64,000 nucleotides of DNA, taken from positions 9,778,225 to 9,842,224 of the forward strand of contig OY720347.1 in NCBI GenBank assembly GCA_963082975.1, read 5' to 3'. The position numbers and the translations under genes are program-made. A model generated the notes under the pieces. That model was not told where the DNA came from. It was given only the letters and a program-made list of their open reading frames with translations, and did not search any database. Each line of letters begins with the position of its first letter. Positions within the stretch are counted from its first letter, which is position 1. Of the stretch, positions 50,101 to 55,879 are shown piece after piece. Source of the stretch: Labia minor. Taxonomy: Eukaryota > Arthropoda > Insecta > Dermaptera > Spongiphoridae.

Positions 50101-53100
50101 ATTCCAATCCTTCTATTCTCAAAATAGACTGAAATTCGTTTATAAAATGTATATATTTAATGTCACATTTTATACTTTCTGTATGTATCATTATACGCAG
50201 TGGGAGGGGAACGCGGGGGAACGACGTTCCCTTACCTTTTTTCAGAACCGGAACGCGTTCCAGTACTTTTTAATGACCCGACAACTACTGTTAGAATTTC
50301 TTTTTTTTTGTTTTCGTTAATATTTTGTATAGTAAGAATAAGAAAAAATAAAAAGTTATATGGACTTTTTTGCTCCCACTTTGCGTTCCCTTACTTCTTA
50401 TTTTACCAATACATCACTGATTATACGAGGTTTGTTCAAAAGAAAAGATGTATTTTAAATTATTTTGAAAAGTATTTATTTATTCATCAAAATCTATTTT
50501 GTCCCCTTTAAAGTAATTCCCCTCAGATATACTTATGCCAAATACTTCTTCAAATCTTCTGAAATGCGCTTTTCAGTATGGTCATTCCGACTTTATCTCA
50601 GCAATTGTGATAAAACGCTTTCCTTTCATTGGCCTCTTCAGTTTTCGGAATAGAAAAAAGTCACAGGGAGCCAAATCTGGTGAATACGGTGGTAGACTAA
50701 CTTTTTCAGTTGTCAAAAAAAACTACTAATCCAAAATGGCAAAATTCCAACAAATGAGAAACATATGTGTGTACCATCATAACAAAAAAAAAATTTCGAT
50801 AATCGAATGTAAACAGCCCGCGAAAATTCAAAATTCTCGTATATTTAATATGGAATCCCTTTTATATAACAATAATGTGAAAATCCTATTTTCAAATATA
50901 ATAAATAATTAGGAAATTACTGAAATTTTTCTTATTGCCTTTTTATTATTTAAAATTAATAAGAAACTAATTCACCGATCCTCCGCTCTCAGTACTTTGA
51001 AAAATTTATTCTTTACAAACTAAGAATATTGAAGATTTAATTTGGAAAACATATTTTCATTTCCAAGACAAGACAAGATCTTTCAGCATGTGTGTATAAA
51101 TATGTACTAATAAATAAAAATATTGATTAATTTATTTGTAGGTTAATAAACCACGTTCGTGGCGTGGATGGTGGATTACGTCTCAGCGATCATTTCAATC
51201 AACCAGCGGTGGTAGAAGAACAGGGCGTCTTTGACGATTTAATACGTGGACTGACAACACAAAATCAAATGGCTTCTGATCAATTTTTCGATTCCGAAGT
51301 AATTTCAAATCTCAAAATTTTCTTTTTTATCACTTTTTAATAATTTAATTTTATAAATTCTATTATTTATTATTTTTTTTTTATAAAACTCATCCTTTGT
51401 TTTATAGATTACCGAATTTTTATTCCGAAATGGTCAGAAATTTGGCCAGGATTTACGTGCCATTGACATTCAACGTGGTCGAGACCATGGACTTGGAAGT
51501 TACAATGATGCACGAGAATTGTGTGGTTTAAGAAGAGCTCACAGTTTTGAAGATTTCTCTGATACCATTTCTTTTAAGGTAAGTAAATTGATTCCATCAA
51601 ATTTAAATTATTATGATGATTATTCAGTAACGAAATCCCATAAAATGTATGCAATTGTAAAATCATAATATTGCAATTGTACGAGGGTGGGGTGAAAAGT
51701 TTCCGGCCTGACCAAGAAAAACGATGTTTTTAATTTTTTTTTTGCTTTATTTTTCAACATTCAAGATAGCTGAGATCTGTACGATGTCAGCTGAACGTGT
51801 GCGAAATATTTTGCACAACCATTTGGCGCTGTAGGCGTAATCCGAACGAATTTTTGCGTCGATTCATAACTGTTGATGAGACTTAAATTAAATTAATTAA
51901 TTAATTAAATTATAACACCGTTATGAGAATTGTATCAGTGTTGATGGAGATTATGTTGAAAAATAAAGCAAAAGAAAAATTTAAAAACATCGTTTTTCTT
52001 GGTCAGGCCGGACACTTTTCACCCCACCCTCGTATTGGAAAAGTTTTTTTCCTCCTTTATGCAAAATCCATTTTCAAGCATTTCCTAATAAATTAATTTC
52101 ATAGTAAAAATAAAATAAAAATATAAAAAAAAAAATATTGGAAATTATATAAAAATGTTTAATTTGATTTTTTTTTTCTAGAATATTAATCATTTGAGCC
52201 AATTATATGAATCACCGGATGATGTCGAATTGGTTGTGGGTGGTTCCCTGGAAGAAATTGTGCATCCATCACAATATGGTCCCACATATCGATGTATAGT
52301 CACCGAACAATTTTATCGAACTCGTATTTCAGATCGCTATTTCTTTGAAAATGGAGTCAAAGATACAACATTTACACTTGGTAAATTGTTTTCATTTTTT
52401 GGTGTTGTAAGGTGTGAAGTAATGAAAATTCACGAGTAAATATATAAAACCAATTTTAATAATTTTATTGGGAGTATTAATTAATTTTTTGGATTTTTTT
52501 AAACACGTTTATTTCTAAGAAATGGTAAATTTTATTTTAATCAAAATATTTTCCATCGTTAACTATGACTTCGACCATCTTTCTGGAAATTTATGAATTC
52601 CATCGAAAAAAAATTGTTTATCGTTTGATGCGTTTCACTCTTTGAGCCATTTTTTTATTTCTTCATGGTCTCTCAAGTGCTGGTTGTGTGGAGCTATGCA
52701 TTGGTCAGAACAAGTGGTAATCAGTTGGAGCATAATCTGGTGAATAGGGAGTATGTGGTAGAATTTCTCATTTAACATATTTTTTACTTGTTTTGCAATA
52801 TGCGGTCGCAAAGCAAAATCACTTTACGCTGTTTGTTCTTCTATACTTAGAAGATTTTATTCGAAATGAAATGACAAACATTTCTAAAATATCATATCAA
52901 CAAAGAGAAATTTTTCTAAAAATTTAGCTGTCCCTCATAAATTATTTATTTGAAACAACCTATTTATAATAACTATACGCGATTAATATTTGTTATAATT
53001 TAATTTATTTCAGATCAGTTGAATTCAATCCGATCAACAAGTTTAGGACGTATATTCTGTGATAATGGTGATAAAATAGAAGCTATGCAACGACAAGTAT

Positions 53101-53875
53101 TCGTAGCGTTAAGTCATGAGTAAGTTTATATTTAATGTATATTTTACTTACATAGGGTTACAAATTTTCTTTGAATATTATATGATTATATGATTCTTGT
53201 CATAAAGATTTACCAGTGGGTTTCTTTTTTAATTCCAAATTAACTTTTCTTATGCATTTTTTGCGGGTCGCTTCTAGTTTACTAGATAAAAAGGATTAAA
53301 TTTGCCATATAAATTCATTGATAATCTATTGAGCTACCATGTTTTTTATTTGACCATCAGAGGGCTTCACTAATTTTCTGGTTTTTTTTTAGTTCGGATT
53401 ATATAGATATAGAAAAATTAAAAAATTCATTAATTAAATAATTTTCTTATTTCCAAACCGAAAATTAGAAATAAGTGAATAATTAGTGAATTAGTCAATA
53501 AAACATTTCGAGGTTCATAATAAGCTAATCTGGCAAACTTTAATCCTTTTTATCTCCTAATCTAGAAGCGACCCCCAAAAATTGCATAAGAAAAGTTTAT
53601 TTGGAATTAAAAAAGGAACCCACTCGTAAAGTTTTATTCAAATCCATGACTGGATGATCATTCAATATAATTAACATTATTTAAGAAAAAAAAATGAACT
53701 CTCTCCATTTGCCTAAACTAATTTTTGAATTACTCGCCTATCATCTTAATGATTTTGTGTATTTCATTTCAGAAATCCTTTAATTTCTTGTCAAGATTTC
53801 AATTCACTTCCTGGAATTGATTTATCACTGTGGGCAGAAGCTGGTACATCAAATAAATTTTTTTTCAAAAAATAA
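28770..53875 (+). CDS. secreted animal haem peroxidase, 13 coding exons
   Basis: Coding exons: 28770-28845, 33096-33198, 34165-34331, 34480-34656, 39295-39485, 44667-44862, 45475-45672, 49923-50070, 51142-51298, 51408-51578, 52182-52380, 53014-53119, 53773-53875. Together they give 1992 nt in one frame, 663 residues plus TAA, and every intron is GT-AG. The protein uses peroxide to oxidise substrates outside the cell. Seen: signal peptide (1-18, cleavage after ALG), a Ser-rich stretch (about 35-58), distal motif QWGQLITHDMS (His163), Ca-loop TSWHDAS (243-249), Arg307, REHNR (323-327), proximal FRFPHT (His411) and DIQRGRDHG (491-499). Compared with myeloperoxidase, the haem-ester residues Asp and Glu are Thr162 and Gln310. 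It looks closest to insect chorion or salivary peroxidase-like proteins; substrate is unknown. The ATG follows an acceptor at 28749, so a 5' non-coding exon lies upstream. Confidence 0.95.
29345..29825. mobile_element. foldback FB family, copy 2
   Basis: GATAAAACTTTACCAGTGG at the left and CTACTGGTAATGTTTTATTC at the right are inverted. GAGATAAAAATTATTAAAG also appears in both arms. Relatives: 26190, 40095, 44200 and 53195. Confidence 0.65.
30231..30703. mobile_element. mariner-type MITE, GGTGGGG family, copy 3
   Basis: TIR TACGGGGGTGGGGTGTAAAG mirrored by CTTTTCACCCCACCCTCGTA, TA at both edges. It keeps the transposase-like strip with GATGTCAGGTGAACGTGTGC. Confidence 0.75.
31399..31525. mobile_element. 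127-bp TA-flanked MITE
   Basis: Left AGTGACGGAAAAATGTAAAC and right GTTTATATTTTTCCATCACC are inverted, with TA at the edges, as for Tc1/mariner-type MITEs. No second copy seen. Confidence 0.55.
31548..31779. mobile_element. hAT-type MITE, CAGGGCCCCC...GTTTGTG family
   Basis: A perfect 8-bp duplication, TAATAGGA, flanks it (31540-31547 and 31780-31787). Sister copies at 40336-40543 (inverted) and 54594-54834 also have 8-bp duplications. The interior shares ACTGCCTGCACTCGCATGG with both. Only short termini (CA...TG) are inverted. Confidence 0.8.
31868..32322. other. no gene seen
   Basis: AT-rich intronic DNA without a recognisable feature. Confidence 0.45.
32323..32575. mobile_element. hAT MITE, CAGTGGTTTCCAACC family, truncated
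   Basis: It begins CAGTGGTTTCCAACCTTTC and CGGCGCCCCCC, then matches the reverse complement of the 47751-48025 copy. The far end is missing. A short tandem array of (TTTTTGCGCCCTCTTTTTTA)-like units lies at 32360-32440. Confidence 0.65.
33096..33198 (+). CDS. peroxidase coding exon 2 (Ser-rich linker)
   Basis: Acceptor TTTTTAG, donor GA|GTAAGA. It encodes a low-complexity propeptide-like stretch (PSPSSGSSSSFF). It enters with 2 bases and leaves with 2, matching its neighbours. Confidence 0.85.
33331..34037 (-). mobile_element. mariner element, second family
   Basis: Imperfect TIRs of about 26 bp (TGTCGCAAAAGTAGGGG and CCCTTACTTTTGCGACA) with TA at both edges. The transposase fragment is on the minus strand. 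At 0.7 kb it is about half the size of a full mariner. It lies in the peroxidase intron between coding exons 2 and 3. Confidence 0.8.
33518..33775 (-). pseudogene. mariner transposase fragment (HDNSPAHN / SPDLAHADF)
   Basis: An 85-residue piece of the mariner catalytic domain with WHLLHDNSPAHN and GTPPYSPDLAHADFWLFPKM. Both late catalytic Asp residues are kept with about 34 residues between them, as in D,D34D transposases. The N-terminal DNA-binding domain and the first Asp are missing, so the copy is dead. Confidence 0.8.
34165..34331 (+). CDS. peroxidase coding exon 3
   Basis: Encodes the start of the peroxidase domain: CQKGPYRSFDGTCNNLENP then WGNANSRYGRLLRPRFADG. The RSFDGTCNNLxNPxWG signature is typical of insect haem peroxidases. 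Donor G|GTGAGT. Confidence 0.93.
34480..34656 (+). CDS. peroxidase coding exon 4 (distal haem side)
   Basis: Carries QWGQLITHDMS with distal Gln159 and His163 and Ca ligand Asp164. The residue before His, Asp in myeloperoxidase, is Thr162. Donor GCGC|GTAAGT. Confidence 0.95.
34713..34733. repeat. poly-A tract
   Basis: About 22 A residues in the peroxidase intron after coding exon 4. Confidence 0.8.
34815..35140 (-). repeat. dispersed repeat, inverted copy of 19690-20000
   Basis: Same order of blocks in reverse: CCACATATGTGAAAT-like block, CTGTCAGTCCGTCTGTCC, GAACGGCTCAACGGATTTTG, CCGGTAACCGGAAGTGG. Family not recognised. Confidence 0.5.
35160..35186. repeat. (TA)n microsatellite
   Basis: TA run of about 27 bases. 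Confidence 0.9.
35841..36419. mobile_element. TIR element (TAGGGTAAAG) with nested hAT
   Basis: TAGGGTAAAGTATAAAGTC at the left pairs with the right end GACTGTATGCTTTACTC...TA, which is broken by the hAT insertion at 36221-36407. GGCCCCCTA and its complement follow inside the termini. The interior repeats GGCCAATAACT. TA flanks are plausible. Confidence 0.5.
36221..36407. mobile_element. hAT MITE, CAGGGGTGGGCAAA family
   Basis: Termini CAGGGGTGGGCAAA and TTTGCCCACCCCTG are perfectly inverted. A perfect 8-bp duplication, CTTTACTC, flanks it (36213-36220 and 36408-36415). The interior GGTTTGGTGTTTTCGAAAT is shared with 41490-41783. Confidence 0.9.
36420..37025. other. no gene seen
   Basis: AT-rich intronic DNA without a recognisable feature. 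Confidence 0.45.
37026..37654 (-). mobile_element. deleted mariner, ACGAGGT family, inverted
   Basis: TIRs TACGAGGTTTGATCAAAAG and CTTTTGAACAGACCTCGTA with TA. The transposase remnant on the minus strand (37148-37474) has HENSPVNTLL (catalytic Asp replaced by Glu) and PPYSPDLTPCDFFLFPKLK. Inactive. Confidence 0.8.
37655..38504. other. no gene seen
   Basis: AT-rich intronic DNA with a (CA)n run at about 37709-37728. Confidence 0.45.
38505..38830 (-). pseudogene. LINE reverse-transcriptase tail, fragment
   Basis: On the minus strand, IYQTIILPVVFNGCEAWT near 38745-38815 matches the YKTIILPVVLYGCEAWS block of the LINE tail at 43480-44035. Weak similarity continues to about 38505 (WKNVIAEAK). 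A SINE lies directly against it. Confidence 0.6.
38831..39110 (+). mobile_element. tRNA-derived SINE, type B head
   Basis: Starts GGCGCCACAGGGCGAGAGG. Box A TAGCGTAGCTGG is at 38851-38862 and box B GGTTCAAGTCC at 38883-38893, followed by the shared body and a T run. I see no clear target duplication. It adjoins the decayed LINE fragment in the intron before coding exon 5. Confidence 0.85.
39295..39485 (+). CDS. peroxidase coding exon 5
   Basis: Encodes a Cys-rich segment (TRCCNNQG, DPTCFPI, GQTCMEFVRT, SQGCPV) ending KKAAEQ, which joins exon 6 LTSVTS to give the usual EQL(x)xVTS transition. Enters with 2 bases, leaves in phase 0 at a weaker donor, GTATAT. Confidence 0.9.
39486..40094. other. 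start of peroxidase intron 5, no feature
   Basis: AT-rich intronic DNA. A GGAGGAGGAGG run lies just after the donor. Confidence 0.45.
40095..40805. mobile_element. foldback FB family, copy 3, with nested hAT
   Basis: GATAAAACTTTACCAGTGG at the left, CCACTGGTAAAGTTTTATC at the right, with inverted arms. A hAT-type MITE (40336-40543) is inserted near the centre. Confidence 0.7.
40336..40543. mobile_element. hAT-type MITE nested in foldback
   Basis: Inverted copy of the 31548-31779 family. A perfect 8-bp duplication, GTTTGGTT, flanks it (40328-40335 and 40544-40551), so it inserted after the foldback. Confidence 0.85.
40806..41489. other. no gene seen
   Basis: AT-rich intronic DNA. A short direct repeat (AAGAACATTTTATTTTAATA) occurs twice around 40877-40922. 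Confidence 0.45.
41490..41783. mobile_element. hAT-like MITE, TAGGGTGACCA family
   Basis: Ends TAGGGTGACCAAACG and ATATGGTCACCTA are partly inverted. It carries CCCGTTTTTCCGGGATTG and repeated blocks of TAAATTTTTTCAA. The target duplication is not clear (CTATAG on both sides). It shares GGTTTGGTGTTTTCGAAAT with the hAT at 36221. Confidence 0.6.
41994..42146 (+). CDS. exon-like coding segment of unknown origin in peroxidase intron 5
   Basis: A 51-codon open stretch follows an acceptor-like TATATATAG (ends 41993) and stops at a possible donor (AAA|GTATTC, 42147). Its residues are rich in Glu, Asp, Ser, Val and Gln, unlike the Lys/Asn/Ile/Phe mix of chance ORFs here; pieces read KNEEDASESKIPTRFQIISE and KRMVEDEDKDAVSVFHVK. 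If not spliced, it could be a 52-residue ORF from the ATG at 41997 to TAA at 42153. Length 153 nt and phase 0-0 would fit between exons 5 and 6 of the peroxidase, but the domain is normally continuous there. I do not recognise the family. It may be an exon of a nested gene or a captured fragment. Confidence 0.45.
42165..42335 (-). mobile_element. mariner end fragment
   Basis: CGTGACTAACTTTTTCAGTT through AATTCATCTTTTCTTTT matches one end of the ACGAGGT-family mariner, without the terminal CGAGG. It begins about 10 bp after the exon-like ORF. Confidence 0.65.
42336..43102. other. no gene seen
   Basis: AT-rich intronic DNA without a recognisable feature. Confidence 0.45.
43115..43406 (+). mobile_element. 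tRNA-derived SINE, type A head
   Basis: Head GCGCCATTGGGTGTGTGGG, box B GGTTCAAGTCC, shared body, T run. A perfect 12-bp duplication, AGTTAATTTAAT, flanks it (43103-43114 and 43407-43418). One of the most intact copies. Confidence 0.9.
43480..44035 (+). pseudogene. LINE reverse-transcriptase C-terminal fragment
   Basis: Shifting frames read KFKYLGSVITKDNN, YKTIILPVVLYGCEAW, then WWAGHVARMGEDSMAKNIL, RKRPLGRPRTRWVDNVGKD and NTWRGVVAAAKTFRVP. This is the conserved tail of RTE/Jockey-type LINE polymerases. Frameshifts and stops show it is dead and 5'-truncated. Confidence 0.75.
44050..44185. repeat. dispersed repeat shared with 12375-12515
   Basis: Reverse complement of the segment at 12375-12515, including GGAATTGCTAGAATTATTAA. 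Unknown family. Confidence 0.6.
44200..44395. mobile_element. half of an FB foldback
   Basis: GTGGAGCCCTCTGCTGACC, TAGCTAAATAGAATGG and TTTTAATAATTTTTATCTCG match one arm of the FB family. Confidence 0.55.
44667..44862 (+). CDS. peroxidase coding exon 6 (calcium loop)
   Basis: Encodes LTSVTSWHDASVIYGSD with the Ca-binding Thr243, Asp247 and Ser249 conserved and Trp at the position usually Phe. NRT at 286-288 is a possible N-glycosylation site. Donor G|GTAAGT. Confidence 0.95.
44950..45392 (-). mobile_element. single arm of the 2-kb foldback family
   Basis: TTACACCATAGATAAT, GATCTGTATTGGGTTCAGCC and the final GTGTGAACCAGA match the right arm of 23276-25290. It lies in the peroxidase intron between coding exons 6 and 7. 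Confidence 0.6.
45475..45672 (+). CDS. peroxidase coding exon 7 (REHNR)
   Basis: Encodes GDGRVNQNPQLTILQ, REHNR and ITAELQYITYYEYLPVVLG. Arg307 aligns with the catalytic Arg of myeloperoxidase; Gln310 and Asn311 stand where that enzyme has the haem-linked Glu and Met. Donor G|GTCAGT. Confidence 0.95.
45840..45925 (-). mobile_element. rearranged Helitron 3' end
   Basis: Its outer part is the reverse complement of the 13197 copy (TACTATGTACCACTCGGGGG). The hairpin part is flipped, so CTGCTCAG and CTGAGCAG now face each other around CCGAAGGTGCT. It keeps CTAG at 45873-45876. Confidence 0.5.
45926..46705. other. no gene seen
   Basis: AT-rich intronic DNA with a (TTA)n run at about 46379-46400. 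Confidence 0.45.
46706..46818. repeat. near-perfect palindrome, ~45-bp arms
   Basis: TTATAAGGGAATTTTGTAAA at the left is mirrored by TTTACAAAATTCCCTTATAA at the right, continuing inward through ATATTGATATTTTTT. The loop is about 20 bp. It could be a tiny foldback MITE. Confidence 0.75.
46969..47211. mobile_element. hAT MITE, CAGTGATTCTCAACC family
   Basis: Termini CAGTGATTCTCAACC and GGTTGAGAATCACTG are perfectly inverted. The flanking 8-mers do not match, unlike those of its relatives. Confidence 0.75.
47212..47742. other. no gene seen
   Basis: AT-rich intronic DNA with a short (TA)n run. Confidence 0.45.
47751..48025. mobile_element. hAT MITE, CAGTGGTTTCCAACC family
   Basis: Termini CGGAGGTTTTCAACC and GGTTGGAAACCACTG. 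Flanking 8-mers CTATAAGG and CTATAAGA match at 7 of 8. GC-rich ends enclose an AT-rich centre. Confidence 0.75.
48200..48513. mobile_element. possible small TIR element
   Basis: ACCAGTAGTTGA at 48201-48212 and its exact complement TCAACTACTGGT at 48501-48512. No target duplication or second copy seen. Confidence 0.35.
48514..48840. other. no gene seen
   Basis: AT-rich intronic DNA. Confidence 0.45.
48865..49122 (+). mobile_element. HINE/DINE-1-like fragment
   Basis: Interior blocks of the family (GTTGTAGGTAATGACCCTC, (CA)n, GACCTTCAAAAC) are present without the terminal hairpins. A hAT-like TIR (CAGTGTTTCTCAACCTTTT) lies just before it, at about 48838-48858, without a partner. Confidence 0.6.
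49369..49647. mobile_element. hAT MITE, CAGTGATTCTCAACC family
   Basis: Termini CAGTGATTCTCAACC and GGTTGAAAATCACTG. A perfect 8-bp duplication, AGATAGAC, flanks it (49361-49368 and 49648-49655). About 275 bp upstream of peroxidase coding exon 8. Confidence 0.9.
49923..50070 (+). CDS. peroxidase coding exon 8 (proximal His)
   Basis: Encodes HATAAFRFPHTNIAGIL with proximal haem ligand His411. The residue before it is Pro410, where family members commonly have Gly (RYGHT). Donor AA|GTGAGT, phase 2. Confidence 0.93.
50198..50419. mobile_element. hAT MITE inserted in the end of a mariner
   Basis: Termini CAGTGGGAGGGGAACG and ATACATCACTG. A perfect 8-bp duplication, ATTATACG, flanks it (50190-50197 and 50420-50427). 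The right duplicate overlaps the TACG with which the next mariner begins. Confidence 0.85.
50424..50838 (-). mobile_element. deleted mariner, ACGAGGT family
   Basis: Begins TACGAGGTTTGTTCAAAAG and ends at a shortened TIR (AATTCTCGTA). The minus strand keeps a transposase scrap with PPYSPDLAPCDFFLFRKLK and MKGKRFITIAEIKS. Lies in the intron after coding exon 8. Confidence 0.75.
51142..51298 (+). CDS. peroxidase coding exon 9
   Basis: Encodes the helical segment after the proximal His (VFDDLIRGLTTQNQM), matching the PIxRGLxxQ region of the family. It ends in phase 0 at GAA|GTAATT. Confidence 0.9.
51408..51578 (+). CDS. peroxidase coding exon 10 (RGRDHG)
   Basis: Encodes DLRAIDIQRGRDHGLGSYND, the most conserved family block. 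Asp491 stands where myeloperoxidase has the Asn that hydrogen-bonds the proximal His. Phase 0 to phase 0, donor AAG|GTAAGT. Confidence 0.95.
51680..52034. mobile_element. mariner-type MITE, GGTGGGG family, copy 4
   Basis: TIRs TACGAGGGTGGGGTGAAAAG and CACTTTTCACCCCACCCTCGTA, TA at both edges. Shorter than its sisters through internal deletion. It occupies most of the intron between coding exons 10 and 11. Confidence 0.8.
52182..52380 (+). CDS. peroxidase coding exon 11
   Basis: Encodes LYESPDDVELVVGGSLEE and EQFYRTRISDRYFFEN, matching LYxxxxDIDLxVGG and QFxRxxxGDRFWYEN of the family. Donor CTTG|GTAAAT. Confidence 0.93.
52480..52985 (-). pseudogene. decayed mariner-like transposase remnant
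   Basis: Minus-strand frames read MAQRVKRIK and a degenerate VIVNDGKYFD block, the common C-terminal end of mariner transposases. ATAGGGAGTATGTGG corresponds to the HSPYSPD region. No clear TIRs. Located in the intron after coding exon 11. Confidence 0.5.
53014..53119 (+). CDS. peroxidase coding exon 12
   Basis: Encodes QLNSIRSTSLGRIFCDNGD, matching the QLxxIRxxxLxRxxCDN block near the C-terminus of the family. Donor GA|GTAAGT. Confidence 0.93.
53195..53655. mobile_element. foldback FB family, copy 4
   Basis: CATAAAGATTTACCAGTGGG and CCACTCGTAAAGTTTTATTC are inverted, with matching arms (GGGTCGCTTCTAGTTTACTA / CTAGAAGCGACCC). Located in the last peroxidase intron. Confidence 0.65.
53773..53875 (+). 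CDS. peroxidase last coding exon
   Basis: Encodes ENPLISCQDFNSLPGIDLSLW and a short Lys/Phe tail before TAA at 53873-53875. The NPxxxCxxxxxLPxxDLxxW ending is the usual end of this family. Confidence 0.93.
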
Positions 53876-54030
53876 GACTTTAATTCAAGAAAAATATACA
53901 GAAATATAAAACATAAAAGATTGAAATATTTTTTATTTTGTTTTTTTTTAAAGAAAGACGGAAAAAAGTTTAATGCTAAAAATTGTATATACCTACATAA
54001 ATTTAGTTTTTGACTAATAATTTTGTTTTA

Positions 54031-54036
54031 AATAAA
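54031..54036 (+). terminator. candidate peroxidase polyadenylation signal
   Basis: AATAAA lies 156 bases after the stop codon. Several other AATAAA motifs follow, as expected in DNA this AT-rich, so the true site is uncertain. Confidence 0.35.
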
Positions 54037-54575
54037 TTTTTATTATAGAAACTTAAAAAAAAGCACATTGTATTATAAAATTAACTTTATTTTATTGTTA
54101 TTAAATAACTGTGATTGTACTTTTAAAAATTATTTTAAAATAATAATTTTATTTTTGTTTTTATTAAATGTTTTATTATGAATAATTCTATCTTTAATAT
54201 AATTCAATTTTATTTTTATTTTTATATTTATATGATGTTGTTAATAAATGTTAAATATTAGAGTTCATAAATATATATATATATATTTTATTCATATTTT
54301 TATATTTATATGTATATAATAAATACTAATAAATTTTTTCAATAAATTAAACCGAAAGATAAAATTATGTATTAACGTACCCACTGTTTTCGTAAAATTT
54401 TGTAAAGGGGTAAATTATAGTAACATTGTAAAGTTAAAGTATCATTTATCTATCATTCAATAATATATTTATTTATATAAAATTAGTTGTATTTCGCGTT
54501 TACAAAAATTATACATTAAATAAATTTTTTTATAAGACGATGGCTCAAATAGTATTTTATTTCTTTCCAAGTAAG
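54037..54575. other. AT-rich region after the peroxidase, no gene
   Basis: Probably includes the remaining 3' UTR. No coding region or named repeat. Confidence 0.45.
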
Positions 54576-54583
54576 ATTTACAT

Positions 54584-55280
54584 CACCCCTGGCCAGGACC
54601 CCCAACTCCTTAGAAATCGGTGAAACCATTTTTTTAATATGATGTCTCTATGTTGCACCGCTAAGAGGCGCTGCAGGCGCATAAACGATAACTCTGCATG
54701 CAAAAACTAGGCAAAAACACACACACACAAGCCCGATTTTTTTCAATTAGTTACTGCCTGCACTCGCATGGTGGCGTCAAAAACTTTATTTCAGCAAAGA
54801 CAATAGAGTTTATTAGTCTTATAGATGGTCTGTGGCCCTGGCCAACCCAAATGACTCCATGCGCCTCTTTGATTAGGAGCAATGCTACAGGGGCCGCATT
54901 TTAGGGAAACGTGCAACAATGTATTAAAAAACACTTTTAATACTTTCTTGATGCTTAATGTTTAATGTTTTTATTTATTATTTTTTAAATAAAAATAATA
55001 ATAACAATTTAAAATGAAAAAATATATTCTCTATTAATTACTATTATTTCTAACTTTTTTCTTCCTTTTTATGGAATCAAATATGTAGTTTAAAAATTGT
55101 AGGACATATTTTAAATAAAAAAATGAATTAATTATAATTATTTCAATTATATTCTCTGTTTTTGAATATACAGACGAGAAATGAAAGTTACAAAAGAAAT
55201 ATAAAGTTAACTGGCGGGGGCCGCACAATTTTTTACGGTAGGTCGCATGCGGCCCGAGAGCCGCGGGTTGGCCAAGCCTG
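54584..55280. mobile_element. hAT-like element carrying a nested MITE
   Basis: A perfect 8-bp duplication, ATTTACAT, flanks it (54576-54583 and 55281-55288). After removing the inserted MITE the left end reads CACCCCTGGCCAACCC, matching the complement of the right end GGGTTGGCCAAGCCTG. No transposase is visible. Confidence 0.75.
54594..54834. mobile_element. hAT-type MITE nested 10 bp inside another
   Basis: Same family as 31548-31779. Flanking 8-mers CCCCTGGC and GCCCTGGC match at 7 of 8. Confidence 0.8.
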
Positions 55281-55491
55281 ATTTACATAGACAAAAAATA
55301 TGTATATTTTACAATTTATTAATATTATATTATTATTGAGCATACATATATTCGATAACAATATACATATACATTTACATTCATCTGAAATATTGTTGAA
55401 AATGAAAAAAAGTAAAATATTCTTATATTTTCTAAGTTAGAAAAAAAATAATGGAAATTTTAAATATATTTATAATATATATTTATATATT

Positions 55492-55635
55492 ACAGGGGTG
55501 TCTAAACTGTGGCCCAAGATACGGCAAATTATGAAAATATTTAAATTTTTCAACATGGTTCTAAAAAAAAATGTAAAATGATATTTATGTGCGGCCCATT
55601 TTTTTTGCAATGTGGCCCTCGTTTGGACACCCCTG
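55492..55635. mobile_element. 144-bp hAT MITE, CAGGGGTGTCTAAAC family
   Basis: Termini CAGGGGTGTCTAAAC and GTTTGGACACCCCTG. A perfect 8-bp duplication, ATATATTA, flanks it (55484-55491 and 55636-55643). Confidence 0.9.
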
Positions 55636-55879
55636 ATATATTATATTTTTTGTTTGAATTTTAATTTTAAAATTAATAATTTTACAAATATAAGCATAAA
55701 TAATAATGAATTCAACTAAAATAGTAAAAACTGTAAAAGATATAAAAAAGATTAAATTATAAATTGATTATTTCAAAAAGAAAATAAAAAGTTTAAGAAA
55801 TTAATCACGATATTCAATAATTTTTTTAATTATTAATAGAAATAGAAAAAAAACTATTGAATATTTAATAGGGCCTCCT

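Noticed and set aside
50081..50729. Four overlapping + strand ORFs
   Set aside because: They span the hAT MITE and the antisense strand of a mariner transposase scrap.
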